NCBI RefSeq assembly: GCF_037975245.1 | Contig: NC_092568.1 | Span: 15,213,501-15,277,500, forward strand | DNA length: 64,000 nucleotides | DNA from: Apostichopus japonicus | Taxonomy: Eukaryota > Echinodermata > Holothuroidea > Aspidochirotida > Stichopodidae | Direction of reading: 5' to 3' | Shown: one piece after another, positions 33,378 to 44,844 of the stretch | Numbering within the stretch: position 1 is the first letter of the stretch | Layout: each line of letters begins with the position of its first letter | The notes under the pieces: generated by a model | Databases searched by the model: none | What the model saw: the letters and a program-made list of their open reading frames with translations, nothing else | What the model was told of the DNA's origin: nothing | Translations under genes and position numbers: made by a program

Positions 33378-34611
33378 TACAACCTATAGAACCCTATTTT
33401 CCCATCTTCTGAGTGATCATCTTCATGAATATGCATGGTGCCAAAAATTCTGTATGTTTTCTCATTGTGTCTTTTTGTGTGGAAAAAACACAATACACTC
33501 TAAATACACACTAATATTGATGAAGGGCTATTGTGAATAGCGCCCTCAATAATACTGCAGAATGTCACTTGTGAGCTGAGGGAAAACACACATACTGTAC
33601 TTACCTCCACAATAATATTGGGACCCTGCAGTAACTTGGTACTTTATATCTCTCACTTCTACAGTTTTTGTTTTGTTTATTTGCCAGCTGATTAACTCTT
33701 ATTAGTTTTAATGATCTTCTGCCAGGCCTGTACAGGATATTCTTACTTCATATTTCAATGAAAGCTAATGTCATGACCAACCTCAGTGGACTATTTAGTA
33801 GTCCTACTGTACGTGTCACTGTATACCTCTAGGTATACACTACTGGCTTAAGAAGTACCACACTACAGTACTTCCACTCTCAATGTACCTGCAAGCTAGA
33901 AGCTGTTATTTTTCAAGGAATGTGTCAAAACAATTGGGTATGTAGGCCTTTTTTGTTTTCATCAGTGTAATGCCAAATTAACCATTAAGTTCTTATAACT
34001 ATATTGAACTTTGATACTGGTATTAGAGTTAGAATATAACCAGCAAGTAAAAAATCGCCATGCATCCATGCCCAAAATTTCAACTTCAAAAAATATATAT
34101 ATAGGCCTATATAGTTTTGCTGTAAAGCAATTTTGTCATGGAAGTAGAGTAGACTTGTTTGGGGTTAAAATGCATCATGAATACATGCATTATTAAAGGA
34201 GATCAAACACTAGGCTTATGAATTTCTTGATTGGGGTATTTCACGGCCACTAGGTAAATATTGATGGTCATGACCATACAGTACTTGCATTGTTCATGTG
34301 AACACCAAACGTATTGAATTTCAGTGAAGTAGGGGTTTCGGTAGAAAAAATGTCAATATAAGAATCAATTGTTAGCCATTCACACATATACTGGATATTT
34401 TGTCTTGTATCATCAAAATTTCATGAGAAAATACACAATAAATTACACTTGCATGTGTATCACAGTATAACAGTAAAAGACGTATTGAAATGATGATATC
34501 GAATGTTGTCCATTCAAAGAATCTACAAGTTGAATTTTGTTTCACATTTATGTGACATAGTGCAATTTTGACCTCAATGGGTGACCCTGTCCCCATCTTT
34601 TTTCTTTTTCT

Positions 34612-34668
34612 TGGGGGGGGGGGGGCCTGGGTGGGTGGGGGAGCCTGGGTGGGTGAGGGAGGCAGGGA
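34612..34668 (+). repeat. G-rich tract, potential G-quadruplex
   Basis: A run of about 13 G followed by CCTGGGTGGGTGGGGGAGCC and more GGG runs, preceded by TTTTTCTT. Four or more G3+ runs with short loops satisfy the usual quadruplex pattern. Confidence 0.75.
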
Positions 34669-35594
34669 TCAACTCACTATTGAATCCATTTGTCCTATAT
34701 AAATGTAACCTTTTTTTCAGAGTTCAATTTCAATGATCTATGAACGAACAGATTGGAATTAAAACAAGAACTCCCAAGTTCTTTCTCCAGCAGCACTATA
34801 TATAGGGCATGGAAAAGTTGCCACTCATGACTTTGACTTTGGTAACCGGGCAGACTTCCCCTCTGTCCAAGCTTAGTACGCGACTGCTTTAAACTCTTCC
34901 AAAACGCTGTAAAGGTTTCAGTTCTTTCGAATGACGAAAGTCTAAAATGGTTTCAAAGGCGGTGCACTCTATACTACAAATATAAGATCCATAAATATAC
35001 ACCATCAGTTTCAGTGGTGAATACAGATTTTTGTAAAAGGAGGTTTCTCAGTGACTTTTAAAGAGGAGACCATCAGGAGACTGTCTGTTTTGTTAACTCT
35101 TGCTTTGCGCATGGTGGTCTTGGGTCCAGGGGTCTGCCCAGTTTCCCTGTAATAGAAGCATTATGGTTTAGTACAGATATTAGCACCATCCGTATATGAC
35201 TGACCGCAATATATTCCCCTTTGATATCATGATGATCATGTAGTTAGTCTATACAACCATCATGTTAAATTACCTAATGATCATTTAATTGAACTCTTTA
35301 TCATATTTTCATTTTTTCCCCCATTTTATTTTCCTCCTTTCCCATTTGTTTGCCTTCCCCATTTTCCTTCTTCCTTTTTTCTTTTTTAAAGGGGGGGAGG
35401 GGGCTCTCCAACCCCCCCCCTATCACCCGGATATGCACCCGATATACTGTATATACACAAAGAAAATGTCTCTACTTATTTGTTACTAGTGGGGTATAGA
35501 GGTGATAAAGCATTTCGAGCGTCAAATCTTGTCAAAGTGCAAAACAATTTTAATTCCACCAACAACTAGTAAACTCAATGGCATGTCTTAGCTT

Positions 35595-36810
35595 CAAAGC
35601 ATTACAGTGCGACAATCAGAAGGCTTGCTCAATATTCAAATGGTTCTTTTACAAAGACTTAGTTTTTTATCAGCAATAAAATAATAAAAAATAACTACTG
35701 GAACTATGTTCTTTCTAAACAGGTAAAATAATTAACTATGATCCGAAATATGATTAATAAATCATCCCTGTTACAGTGTGACGTAAAATGAACAAGAGTT
35801 TTTTGCACAAACATGTAATACCCAAAACTCTGTGAAGTTTGAACAGCTACCATATTGGAAACTCTTTTGTTGCTTTCTGCAATGTCTTATATGACACCTA
35901 ATTTGGGAAAATTGTTTGACAATTAATTTAAATATGCAATAAAATCTTACTCAATGTAATGTTACAGCGTGACCGTTACAGCATGACAATTGAAATGTCA
36001 ATACAAAGTCGATGTATAGGGGCACACTGTCATGTTTCAATGGTGCTTTGAAGTTGCTTACAGTATATCTTTCTGATGGTTCCTAGCATCAGTCTTTGAT
36101 CTTAGATGTGGAAATTTGTTAAAAAACATTAATCATGAAATAAAATGTCAAATTAGCATAGCGTGACAGCGTGACACACAACAGGCAATTACAAAATTAC
36201 GAATATTTTATAATGTGAATATAACATAAAAATGACTTGATTAAAAGATAACTTGAGAATTTATGTTCCCTAAGAATAGATCACATAGCATATCCTGAAA
36301 CGTATGTATACAGTACTGTAGCTGAGTTGAATGAAGAAGTTGGAATGGTGCTACCAGCTTTCAAAAAGTGTGTCAACTATAATTAACAATATGTTTTATT
36401 TTCCCTGTCTCTATTGTTTCTCATTAGTCATTTAATTATACTTTTCAAGAAGGTGAGATGATATCTCACATTTGGAAGCTACTGTATACCCTTTATTGGC
36501 AAACTCAGTTGAGTAGGGTTGGTGCCAGAGGGGGGGGGGGGATGTTTCAATCATGTTTGGGAATAGGACACTACAGTTCAAAGTTTGTGTGTATATGCAA
36601 TGGGATGTCAGCTGTAACGTCACAGCGTACGTGACAGACTTTAATTAGTCATTAATGAAGGCAAGTCAGATGAACTTAAAATGTGCTTGTATTTAATGGT
36701 TTTTGATGTCCTACAGTAGGTTTGGAAGCAAACTTCATTGCAAATTATTGTCTTTCAAAGGAATAATTAAAAAAAAACATCAACATTTACTCTTATAGCA
36801 TGACATATTT
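35595..36810. repeat. Degenerate long-period repeat marked by ACAGCGTGAC
   Basis: The word (T)ACAGYGTGAC or close variants recurs near 35605, 35774, 35965, 35978, 36166, 36175, 36621 and 36800. Spacing is often 170-200 bp, each occurrence preceded by AT-rich sequence with ATATGCAAT-like words. It looks like an old, badly eroded tandem array. Confidence 0.45.
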
Positions 36811-38129
36811 TTCCAAACTCTAATTAGGTCATTGGATCGCTTTGGATCTCTAGAGTTCAAACATCATGCACCCATTCGGATTTATCATTTTTATCATGTA
36901 TATAAATGTATTTAGTATCAAACTTGACAACCAATCATTTTATGAATGTTGCAATTAAAATTATGCTAATTAAATATGCAAATTTCAATATGTAAATGAC
37001 ATGAAAAAAGTATATCTTATGCAGATTAAGGAAATTTCGATTCTTAGCTTTAATTTGATACCAAATTTGTTACGATTAAACCTATTTGAAACTTTGGGAG
37101 TCATGTCCTGTTTTTCTTGAAACTGCCCTCAGACTTGTTGCGGCTGACATTCCATAGTTATATATGTTAATCACATGAAATTGCACTTAATTAAGTCCAT
37201 TCAACTCACAAATTTCAATTTAAGTACAGTTTTGTTTGCTTCAAGCTAACTCCAAAGAGCTAGCATCGTCTTGTAGTACCTCCTACTCAATATACCTCCT
37301 TATGAGAGGTATTGTAAATTTCATTTAAATGCACAGGCCAAACTTATGTCTAATTGTAATTATGTGGCATGAATTTTCAGTTGGCAGCAATTAAAGTGCT
37401 TTCATTTATTCATTTACACCATGATGTAGTAGCTGAAGTTTGGTGTAATTGTGCAGCTTATATCTGTGTATGTGTGGAGGGGGGACATTTATGAAATGAG
37501 TTTTTTAAAGCATTTTGACAAGTAGAAGCTGCTCATGGAGTTGGTATAGAAGAGCATACTTGAACGTGCACCTTTTTTGCTTAAGTTTCATCCCACATGT
37601 TGGCACAGCTTGTATTAGACCATTCGATTGGAATAAAGGAAGTTAACTCTTATTTGTAAGGAAGAGAATGCCAAACAAGCACACATCATTTCTAACTTGA
37701 TGTCCCAAACTTAAGGAATTGGAATAAAAACTGATATTGCTATCAATAAGAATTTTCGATTGAAATTTAAAAACCAAGGAATCTTTAACTATAGCTTTCT
37801 CCTCACTGCAATTTCATGTCAAAAGAATTTGATTAACACACCTGTTCACATTTCTGTTTCTAATATGCAAAACTAAAAATAAGAATCTTTGAAGTGTATA
37901 CATACAGTAGACTATACTGTGCATGCTGTTGTGATATAAATTAAGACAAATTTGAGGGAAAAAAAAAAAAACTTCACCATACAGTGTTTACTTGTTGTAC
38001 ACATGCAGTTACATGCTTCATATACAACTGACATATTTTACCATGAATATCACAGTGTGCCTGAAGTTAATTGTAAAACAATAACCTGTATAAATATAAT
38101 TTGCCTAGGTTATTATTGCATGTAGTAGG

Positions 38130-38210
<81 letters not shown>

Positions 38211-39059
38211 TGGAAACCTCTTCTGCAGAAAAAATCCAATGTGAACCCCAAAGGTCAAATTGTCTGCCCTTCTTGGTAACTGTTTCTCTATATTTGCATA
38301 CCTTTAAGGTCACATTTTCTTGACTTTAGTGATAATGGGTCCTGTGGGAAAATCAAAAGTCACTGAGAGATGGCCAATAACTAATGCACAATTACAGTAT
38401 GAATAGTTTTTCATGACAGTGTCTGTGGAGTATGCATACTGTAAATGTGTTCAGTAACTTAAAAAACTGAATCATAGAGTCTGTGATTAGTAACTGTGGA
38501 AACAGTTTAGAAGAAGCTTCTCTTTGGATAAAGACTTTTGGAGAACAATTGAAAGTAGTAGCTAAATAATCTTGACTAATTATAATTAGTGGACATATGG
38601 ACTGCATGGGCATGCAGATTTTTGAATCAGATATATTTTCTCCAGTCCCTTTTGCCCTTGTTGGTACACATTTAAAGTTGAGAAGAAATTAGAAACTACT
38701 TACCTAGAAATTTTCTCATACAAGAATTTCCACTGATTTAACTCTCTTGCCAAAGTTATCTATAATTTAATGTTCAGTATTCAAGAAGTATGTTTATTAT
38801 AGATGTATTGCCACTTCACATCATTGGGCTGAACTTCAGTACATTTTGTTTCCAGCGTACTACAAAAAGAACAGATCATCAATGTTGTTTCCTGTACTAT
38901 CTAGGTTTTACAGTATGCCTTTGAAATATTGTAGTGGAAGGAAAGAAAAGTATGAAGGGAAAATTCCTTTGATGTTTTGGGAGTCCTTGCATGCAGTGTA
39001 ATGCCATGGTTTACTTCACCAGAGAGAGAGAGAGGGGGAAAGGGGGGGGGGAGAGAATG
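36811..39059. other. Unassigned non-coding stretch
   Basis: AT-rich, with a (TA)n run (38132-38209) and a GA-rich/G-rich patch near 39021-39053. No gene seen. Confidence 0.4.
38132..38209. repeat. (TA)n microsatellite
   Basis: About 39 uninterrupted TA dinucleotides. Confidence 0.97.
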
Positions 39060-39826
39060 ACGTGGGGCACACTAAACTGTACCTGGGCATAATGTAAACC
39101 CTTGTTTAGGAATACTACTTGAGAAAAATGTTAACCTCTTTCGCAATTTTTTTAAAAGGGTAAACTGTGCAAGGCCAGGAATTATTCTTAAATAACTATA
39201 TGCGCAGGTTGGTCATACAATTTCTGTGCTTGTTTGAGCCTACGGTTAATGTTAGCAAAAACTGACAACATTGTTGCTTCTGCCCAGTATATAGAGCTGC
39301 CAACATTGTTGAAGACTACTAATTGAGTATAGCCAAAGTGTACACGAAATTGAGGGGGGGGGGGCACATGGGGGAACCAAATTTTCTGTGTTCAAGGGCA
39401 TATCGTAAACCCCTGTTAAGGACTACTAGTTGAGTAAAACTGAGCTTTTTTTGAGGGCAATTTTTTTTTAAACGGTATATATTCAACATGAAGTGCAAAA
39501 CCAAGAATTATCCTTAAATGAACTAAATAGGTTGGCAGGTTGGTCCCACATTTTCTGCGCATATTAGATCGTACTGTAAATGTGTGTGGAAACTGACATT
39601 GTTGCTTCTGCCCAGTATATAAAGCTGCCACCCTTGATAAAGACTACCAATTGAGTAGCCTAAAAGTACATGAAAGTATTCTTAGCATTATTTCTTACAA
39701 AGTTCTGTGGGTATATAAAACAAGGAGTGCTACTGAAGTCCAGGAATTATCTTAAACTTTATATATGTACAGCAGGTTAATTGGCAGGTTGGTCCGACAT
39801 TTTCTGTGCTCATTAGGGCCTATGTG

Positions 39827-40215
39827 CAGTGGTCTAGCGTCCATATAATCAGGGGGGGGGGGCGGATGCCCCCCTGACGGATTAAAGTAGACAGCCTGCT
39901 GGCGCCCTTTACAGCTCTTTACCTCTTTTTACTTATTCGCGATTAGTGACTTTTTTATTGCACTCACATCTACCTATTGACATTTGTCACAGTTTGTTGG
40001 TGTAATTTGGCAAAGACATCTGTTTATTCTTCGTTTATCGGCAAATTACCCAGGCCCGGAAAGGGTTATTTCTGGCGATCTAGGGAGTATCTTTGCTCAA
40101 AAGATGTCTGTATGCTACGCACCATCCTGTGGTGGCGCTCCGCTTAGATAGTGTCGAAAGCGCCCCTACGGACCATTCTTGCCCCTCCTGACCAATACCC
40201 CTAACTCCACCACTG
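39827..40215. mobile_element. 389 bp hAT-like MITE
   Basis: Starts CAGTGGTCTAGCGTCC and ends with the reverse complement of CAGTGGTGGAGTTAG. Flanked by CCTATGTG and GCTATGTG (7 of 8 identical). Other satellite units read GGGCCTATGTGTTGATG without the insert. An 8-bp duplication with CAG..CTG ends is the hAT signature. No transposase. Confidence 0.85.
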
Positions 40216-41034
40216 GCTATGTGTTGATGTTTAGTGGGGACAGACATAGTAGTTGCTTCTGCCCAGTATGTGGTACATATAAAGGTGCCAACCATGTTAG
40301 GAATGATACAGTCAGACTAAGCAGATTTTGTTAAACACTTCTGTGCACAGAACACAAAGCAAGTTGGTCCCACATTTTCTGTGCTCATTTGAGCCCAACG
40401 TAAATGAAAGTGGTAACTACTAACTGACAATACAGAACTTCCCAGTATATACTTCATATCAAGCTGATTTACCCCTGTTTAGTACTACTAATTAAGTTAA
40501 ACTTAGCACATTTGGTAAAACAATTCTGTGGGAATACAAAACAGGAAAGCTAGTCCAGTCCACTTATACCCTTAAAACTATAAATAGCAGGTTGACAGGT
40601 CCCGTGGTCCTACATTTTCCGTTCTTATTAGATCGTACTGTAAATGTTTGTAGAAACTGAAAACACAGCAGCTTCTACCCAGTGTATAAAAAGCTGCCAC
40701 CCCTGTTAGGACTATACTAATTGAGTAAAACTAAGCAGATTTTAATTGTAAAACAATTTGGTGGGAATATAAAACAAGAAGTGCAAGCTAGCCATGATTT
40801 ATCATTTTAACCAACAGCAGGCTGGTCCCACATTTTTTGTGCTCATTGAAGCCTATACTTAAATGAAAGTGGTAACAGACAACACAGCTGCTTCTGCCCT
40901 GTATGAAATATATAAAAAGCTGTCCTCCTTATTGAGGACTACTTATTCAAAAAAAAAACTTAGCAGTAATTCTTAAACAATTCTGTGAGGATATAAAACA
41001 GGATATGCTAGGCCAGGAATTATCTTTAACTATA

Positions 41035-41038
41035 TCTA

Positions 41039-41100
<62 letters not shown>
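41035..41100. repeat. (TA)n microsatellite inside a satellite unit
   Basis: About 30 TA dinucleotides. Shorter TA tracts occupy the same place in sister units at 43005-43030 and 53812-53833. Confidence 0.96.
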
Positions 41101-41103
<3 letters not shown>

Positions 41104-42470
41104 CAGGTTAATTGGCAGGTTGGTCCCACATTTTCTGTGCTCATTAGGGCCTATGTGTTGATGTTCAGTGGGAACAGACATGGTAGTTGCTTCTGCCCAG
41201 TATGTACTTCATATAAAGCTGCCACCCATTTTAGGAATACTAACTGAGTAAAACTAAGCAGATTTTGTTGAACACTTCTGTAGGGGCATAAAACAAGAAG
41301 TGCAAGGCCAGGAATTATCCTTTTAACCAAACAGCAGGGTGAGCAGGTTGGTCCCACATTTTTGGTGCTCATTTGATCCTACCGTAAATGAAAGTGGTAA
41401 CTGACAATACAGTTGCTTCCCAGTATATAACATCTAGCTGCTATACCCCTGTTTATTACTTCTAATTAAGTTAAGCTTATCACATTTGTTAAAAAAATTC
41501 TTTGGGAATACAAAACAGGAAGCAAGCCCAGGAACTACCCTTAAAACTATTAACAGCAGGTTGACAGGTTCCATGGTCCCACATTTTCTGTTCTTATGAG
41601 ATCCTACTATGAATGTTTGTGGAAACTAAAAACACAGCTGCTTCTATACCCAGTATATATGAAGCTGCTACCCCTGTTATAAAACAAGAAGTGCAAGGCC
41701 AGGAATTCTCCATTTTACCCAACAGCAGGTTGGTCCCACATTTTTGGTGCTCATTTGATCCTACAGTAAATGAAAGTGTTAACTGACAATACAGTTGCTT
41801 CCCAGTATATAATACATATCAAGCTGCTATACCCCTGTTAAGTACTACTAATTAAGTTAAGCTTAGCACATTTGTTAAAAAATTCTGTGGGAATACAAAA
41901 AGTAAGTGCAAGTCCAGAAACTACCCTTTAAAGTTATTAACAGCAGGTTGACAGGTTCGGTGGTCCCACATTTTCTGTTCTTATTAGATCCTACTGTAAA
42001 TGTTTGTGGAAACTAAAAACACAGCTGCTTCTACCCAGTATATATGAAGCTGCTACCCCTGTTATAAAACAAGAAGTGCAAGGCCAGGAATTCTCCATTT
42101 TACCCAACAGCAGGTTGGTCCAACATTTTTGGTGCTCATTTGATCCTACAGTAAATGAAAGTGTTAACTGACAATACAGTTGCTTCCCAGTATATAATAC
42201 ATATCAAGCTGCTATACCCCTGTTAAGTACTACTAATTAAGTTAAGCCTAGCACATTTGTTAAAAAAATTCTGTGGGAATACAAAACAGATAGCGATCGA
42301 AAGTTCAGGAACTACCCTTAAAACTATTAACAGCAGGTTGTCAGGTTCCATGGTTCCACATTTTCTGTTCTTATTAGATCGTACTGTAAATGTTTGTGGA
42401 AACTGAAAACACAGCAGCTTCTACCCAGTGTACAAAAAAGCTGCCACCCCTGTTAGGACTATACAAATTT

Positions 42471-42695
42471 ACTTCGTTCCCCCTTACCTGTCTCCCCACA
42501 ACCTATGCACCGCATTCTACCGTGTCTAGAATGCCCTGGTAATCTTTTAACACTGTACACCCTCACTGGCCCTAATGGCCTTCCTTCATTTTTCTACCCA
42601 CAAAGTGTCTCACTGTGTTTTTCGGAGTTAGGAAAATTTTCGCGAAATTCGCCCGGAATACCTTGGATTTATACTCTAGAAGTTTCCTATCAGGA
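42471..42695. other. 225 bp non-satellite insert
   Basis: Sister units continue GGACTATACTAATTGAGTAAAAC; here the text leaves at GGACTATACAA and returns at AGTAAAAC, with six bases lost. The insert is richer in C and CpG than its surroundings and open on the plus strand. No inverted ends or target duplication. Origin unknown; a captured gene or LINE fragment is possible. Confidence 0.5.
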
Positions 42696-43214
42696 GTAAA
42701 ACTAAGCAGATTTTAATTGTAAAACAGTTTGGTGGGGATATAAAACAAGAAGTGCAAGCTAGCCATGATTTATCATTTTAACCAACAGCAGGCTGGTCCC
42801 ACATTTTTTGTGCTCATTGAAGCCTATACTGTAAATTAAAGTGGTAACAGACAACACAGCTGCTTCTGCCCTGTATGAAATATATAAAAAGCTGTCATCC
42901 TTATTGAGGACTACTTATTCAAAAAAAAAAACTTAGCAGTAATTCTTAAACAATTCTGTGAGGATATAAAACTGGATATGCTAGGCCAGGAATTATCTTT
43001 AACTATATCTATATATATATATATATATACAGCAGGTTAGTTGGCAGGTTGGCCCCACATTTTCTGTGCTCATTAGGGCCTATGTGTTGATGTTTAGTGG
43101 GAACAGACATGGTACTTGCTTCTGCCCAGTATGTAGTACATATAGCTGCCACCCATTTTAGGAATACTGAGTAAAACTAAGCAGATTTTGTTGAACACTT
43201 CTGTAGGCCCCATT

Positions 43215-43690
43215 ACACAAATTTCTAGTACCCGTTACATGCATGCGTATTTCTTGAGCATGTTTTTTGCGCGGGGATTGAAACAATACATGTATGAAAA
43301 TGCCCACCTTACATGCACTATGGCATGCGTGAAGCATGTATTTGAAAAAATTACATGCATGTAAATGAGCTACATTACATGCTCCAGCAAATACATGCTT
43401 AAAGCAGGTATTACTCAATGTTTTATACATGTACATGCTTAAAGCATGTTTTCTGCGCGGGGTTTGAAACAATACATGTATGAAAATGACCTCACATGCA
43501 CTATGGCATGCGTGAAGCATGTATTTGAAATGTTTCATACATGTACATGCTTAAAGCATGTTTTTTGCGTCGGATTTGAAACAATTCATGCTTGAAGCAT
43601 GTTTTTAAATCCATTGCATGCACTAATGCAAAGGAAATATACATGCATGTATTCCATGGAAATATATGCATGAAAGTAATTGCAAATGAG
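43215..43690. repeat. TACATGC-rich left end of the 9.5 kb insertion
   Basis: TACATGC, GCATGTA and CATGCAT words occur more than twenty times. Two longer sub-copies (about 43265-43345 and 43450-43525) share GCGCGGG.TTGAAACAATACA and CACTATGGCATGCGTGAAGC. Confidence 0.85.
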
Positions 43691-44844
43691 GCAATGCTTA
43701 GAAATAAGGTAACATTAAATAAAATACTGGTTAAGAATAGACTACTTACAAGAAATGTGAAGATTTAGACTTCTTAAGAAACAAATTATGAATGCAAAAT
43801 CTGGATTGAAAGCACCGAACATGGAAAATCAAAGTTTGATTTATGTTGAAAACATATACTAACAAGTGTAGTGAGAAAGGCAAATTAGAGTTATCCTGGC
43901 AAGCTAAAAAAAGTATATGCAAAACTGAAAAAATAAGGAGTTGGTCACATGTAGATAATGAACGGTAGATATAATTAATATGAGCTGGTATATAGCTGAT
44001 AAAAAATATAATGCAGATGAGCTAAGAAAGAAAGCACCTTAAATGCAATTATACAACTGTAATAAAAATGGTATATCAAAACGTTACATATGCCCATGGG
44101 GCACCCTTAATTGTGACTACATTTTCCTCACTATAGATGTGTAGTGTTATAGTATTATAGTATAGTATACAAGTTTACTGTTGTAAAGATAGTAATGAAT
44201 GAATTATGTTGAAAGATAAGATCTGGATACTCAAAACACTGATCAAGTCATAACATTTGGCAATGTTTATCTAATTAAAGAATGGATTGGAAGCTTACAG
44301 AATGTTGCATCACAGAATGGCCACTCTGTATGCCATAAGGCACATATATAGAATATATCTTTGTCATAAAATTAAGGCAAAAAGAAAACATGAGCAACAT
44401 TAATATAGTAAAGCTTCGGTTAAGCTTTGGTGTAAAACATAAAACAAATTACTAACTTGGTCCATTGCTGACTTCTATTCCTATAGGCTTGGTAATTTGT
44501 GGAGCCGAATAGCAAATTAAGAACAGAGTAGAAAACTTTCTAGCAGGTACCTATAAGCCAAACACTAGCTTTTCAAGATTTTTACAGCACATGCAACTCA
44601 TCAATTTCTGTGAACTTCTCCCAGGGCAAATAGGGAATATCTACTTCACATAACTCACATACAAACAAAGTTCATATTAATTAAACTCTACATTTACACT
44701 TGCAAAGATATTGGCATATCAAGATTAAGGCATATTTTGTAAATATTCATATGACCCAAAACAATAGGGATCATACATTTCCCCAAGCCCCACATGCAGT
44801 ATATGTCAGATATTATGTTTATAAGCTACAGTATTTCTCAATTA
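43691..44844. other. Unassigned interior of the 9.5 kb insertion
   Basis: A-rich sequence without recognisable genes or repeats. Confidence 0.4.

Larger units (their letters stand above)
33078..35594. other. Unassigned non-coding stretch
   Basis: Apart from the small hairpin at 33347-33377 and the G-tract at 34612-34668, I see AT-rich sequence with no gene or repeat structure. Confidence 0.4.
39060..43207. repeat. Diverged satellite array, first half (about 15 units)
   Basis: Units of roughly 150-300 bp share a fixed order of words: GTGCAAGGCCAGGAATTATC, AACAGCAGGTTGG, TCCCACATTTTCTGTGCTCAT, CTGACAATACAGTTGCTTC, CAGTATATAA, AAGCTGCCACCCCTGTTAGG, ACTAATTGAGTAAAACTAAG and AATTCTGTGGGAATATAAAAC. 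Divergence between units is high in places, while some multi-unit blocks are nearly identical to the second half (41279-41690 with 52728-53126). Contains a hAT-like MITE, a (TA)n tract and a 0.2 kb foreign insert. Confidence 0.93.

Noticed and set aside
38067-38313. Frames coding runs of Ile-Tyr
   Set aside because: Direct translation of (TA)n microsatellites; the same holds at 41005-41247.
43158-43538. 126-codon minus-strand frame rich in HAC/KYMLHAC words
   Set aside because: Translation of the TACATGC subterminal repeats; the repetition explains the open frame.
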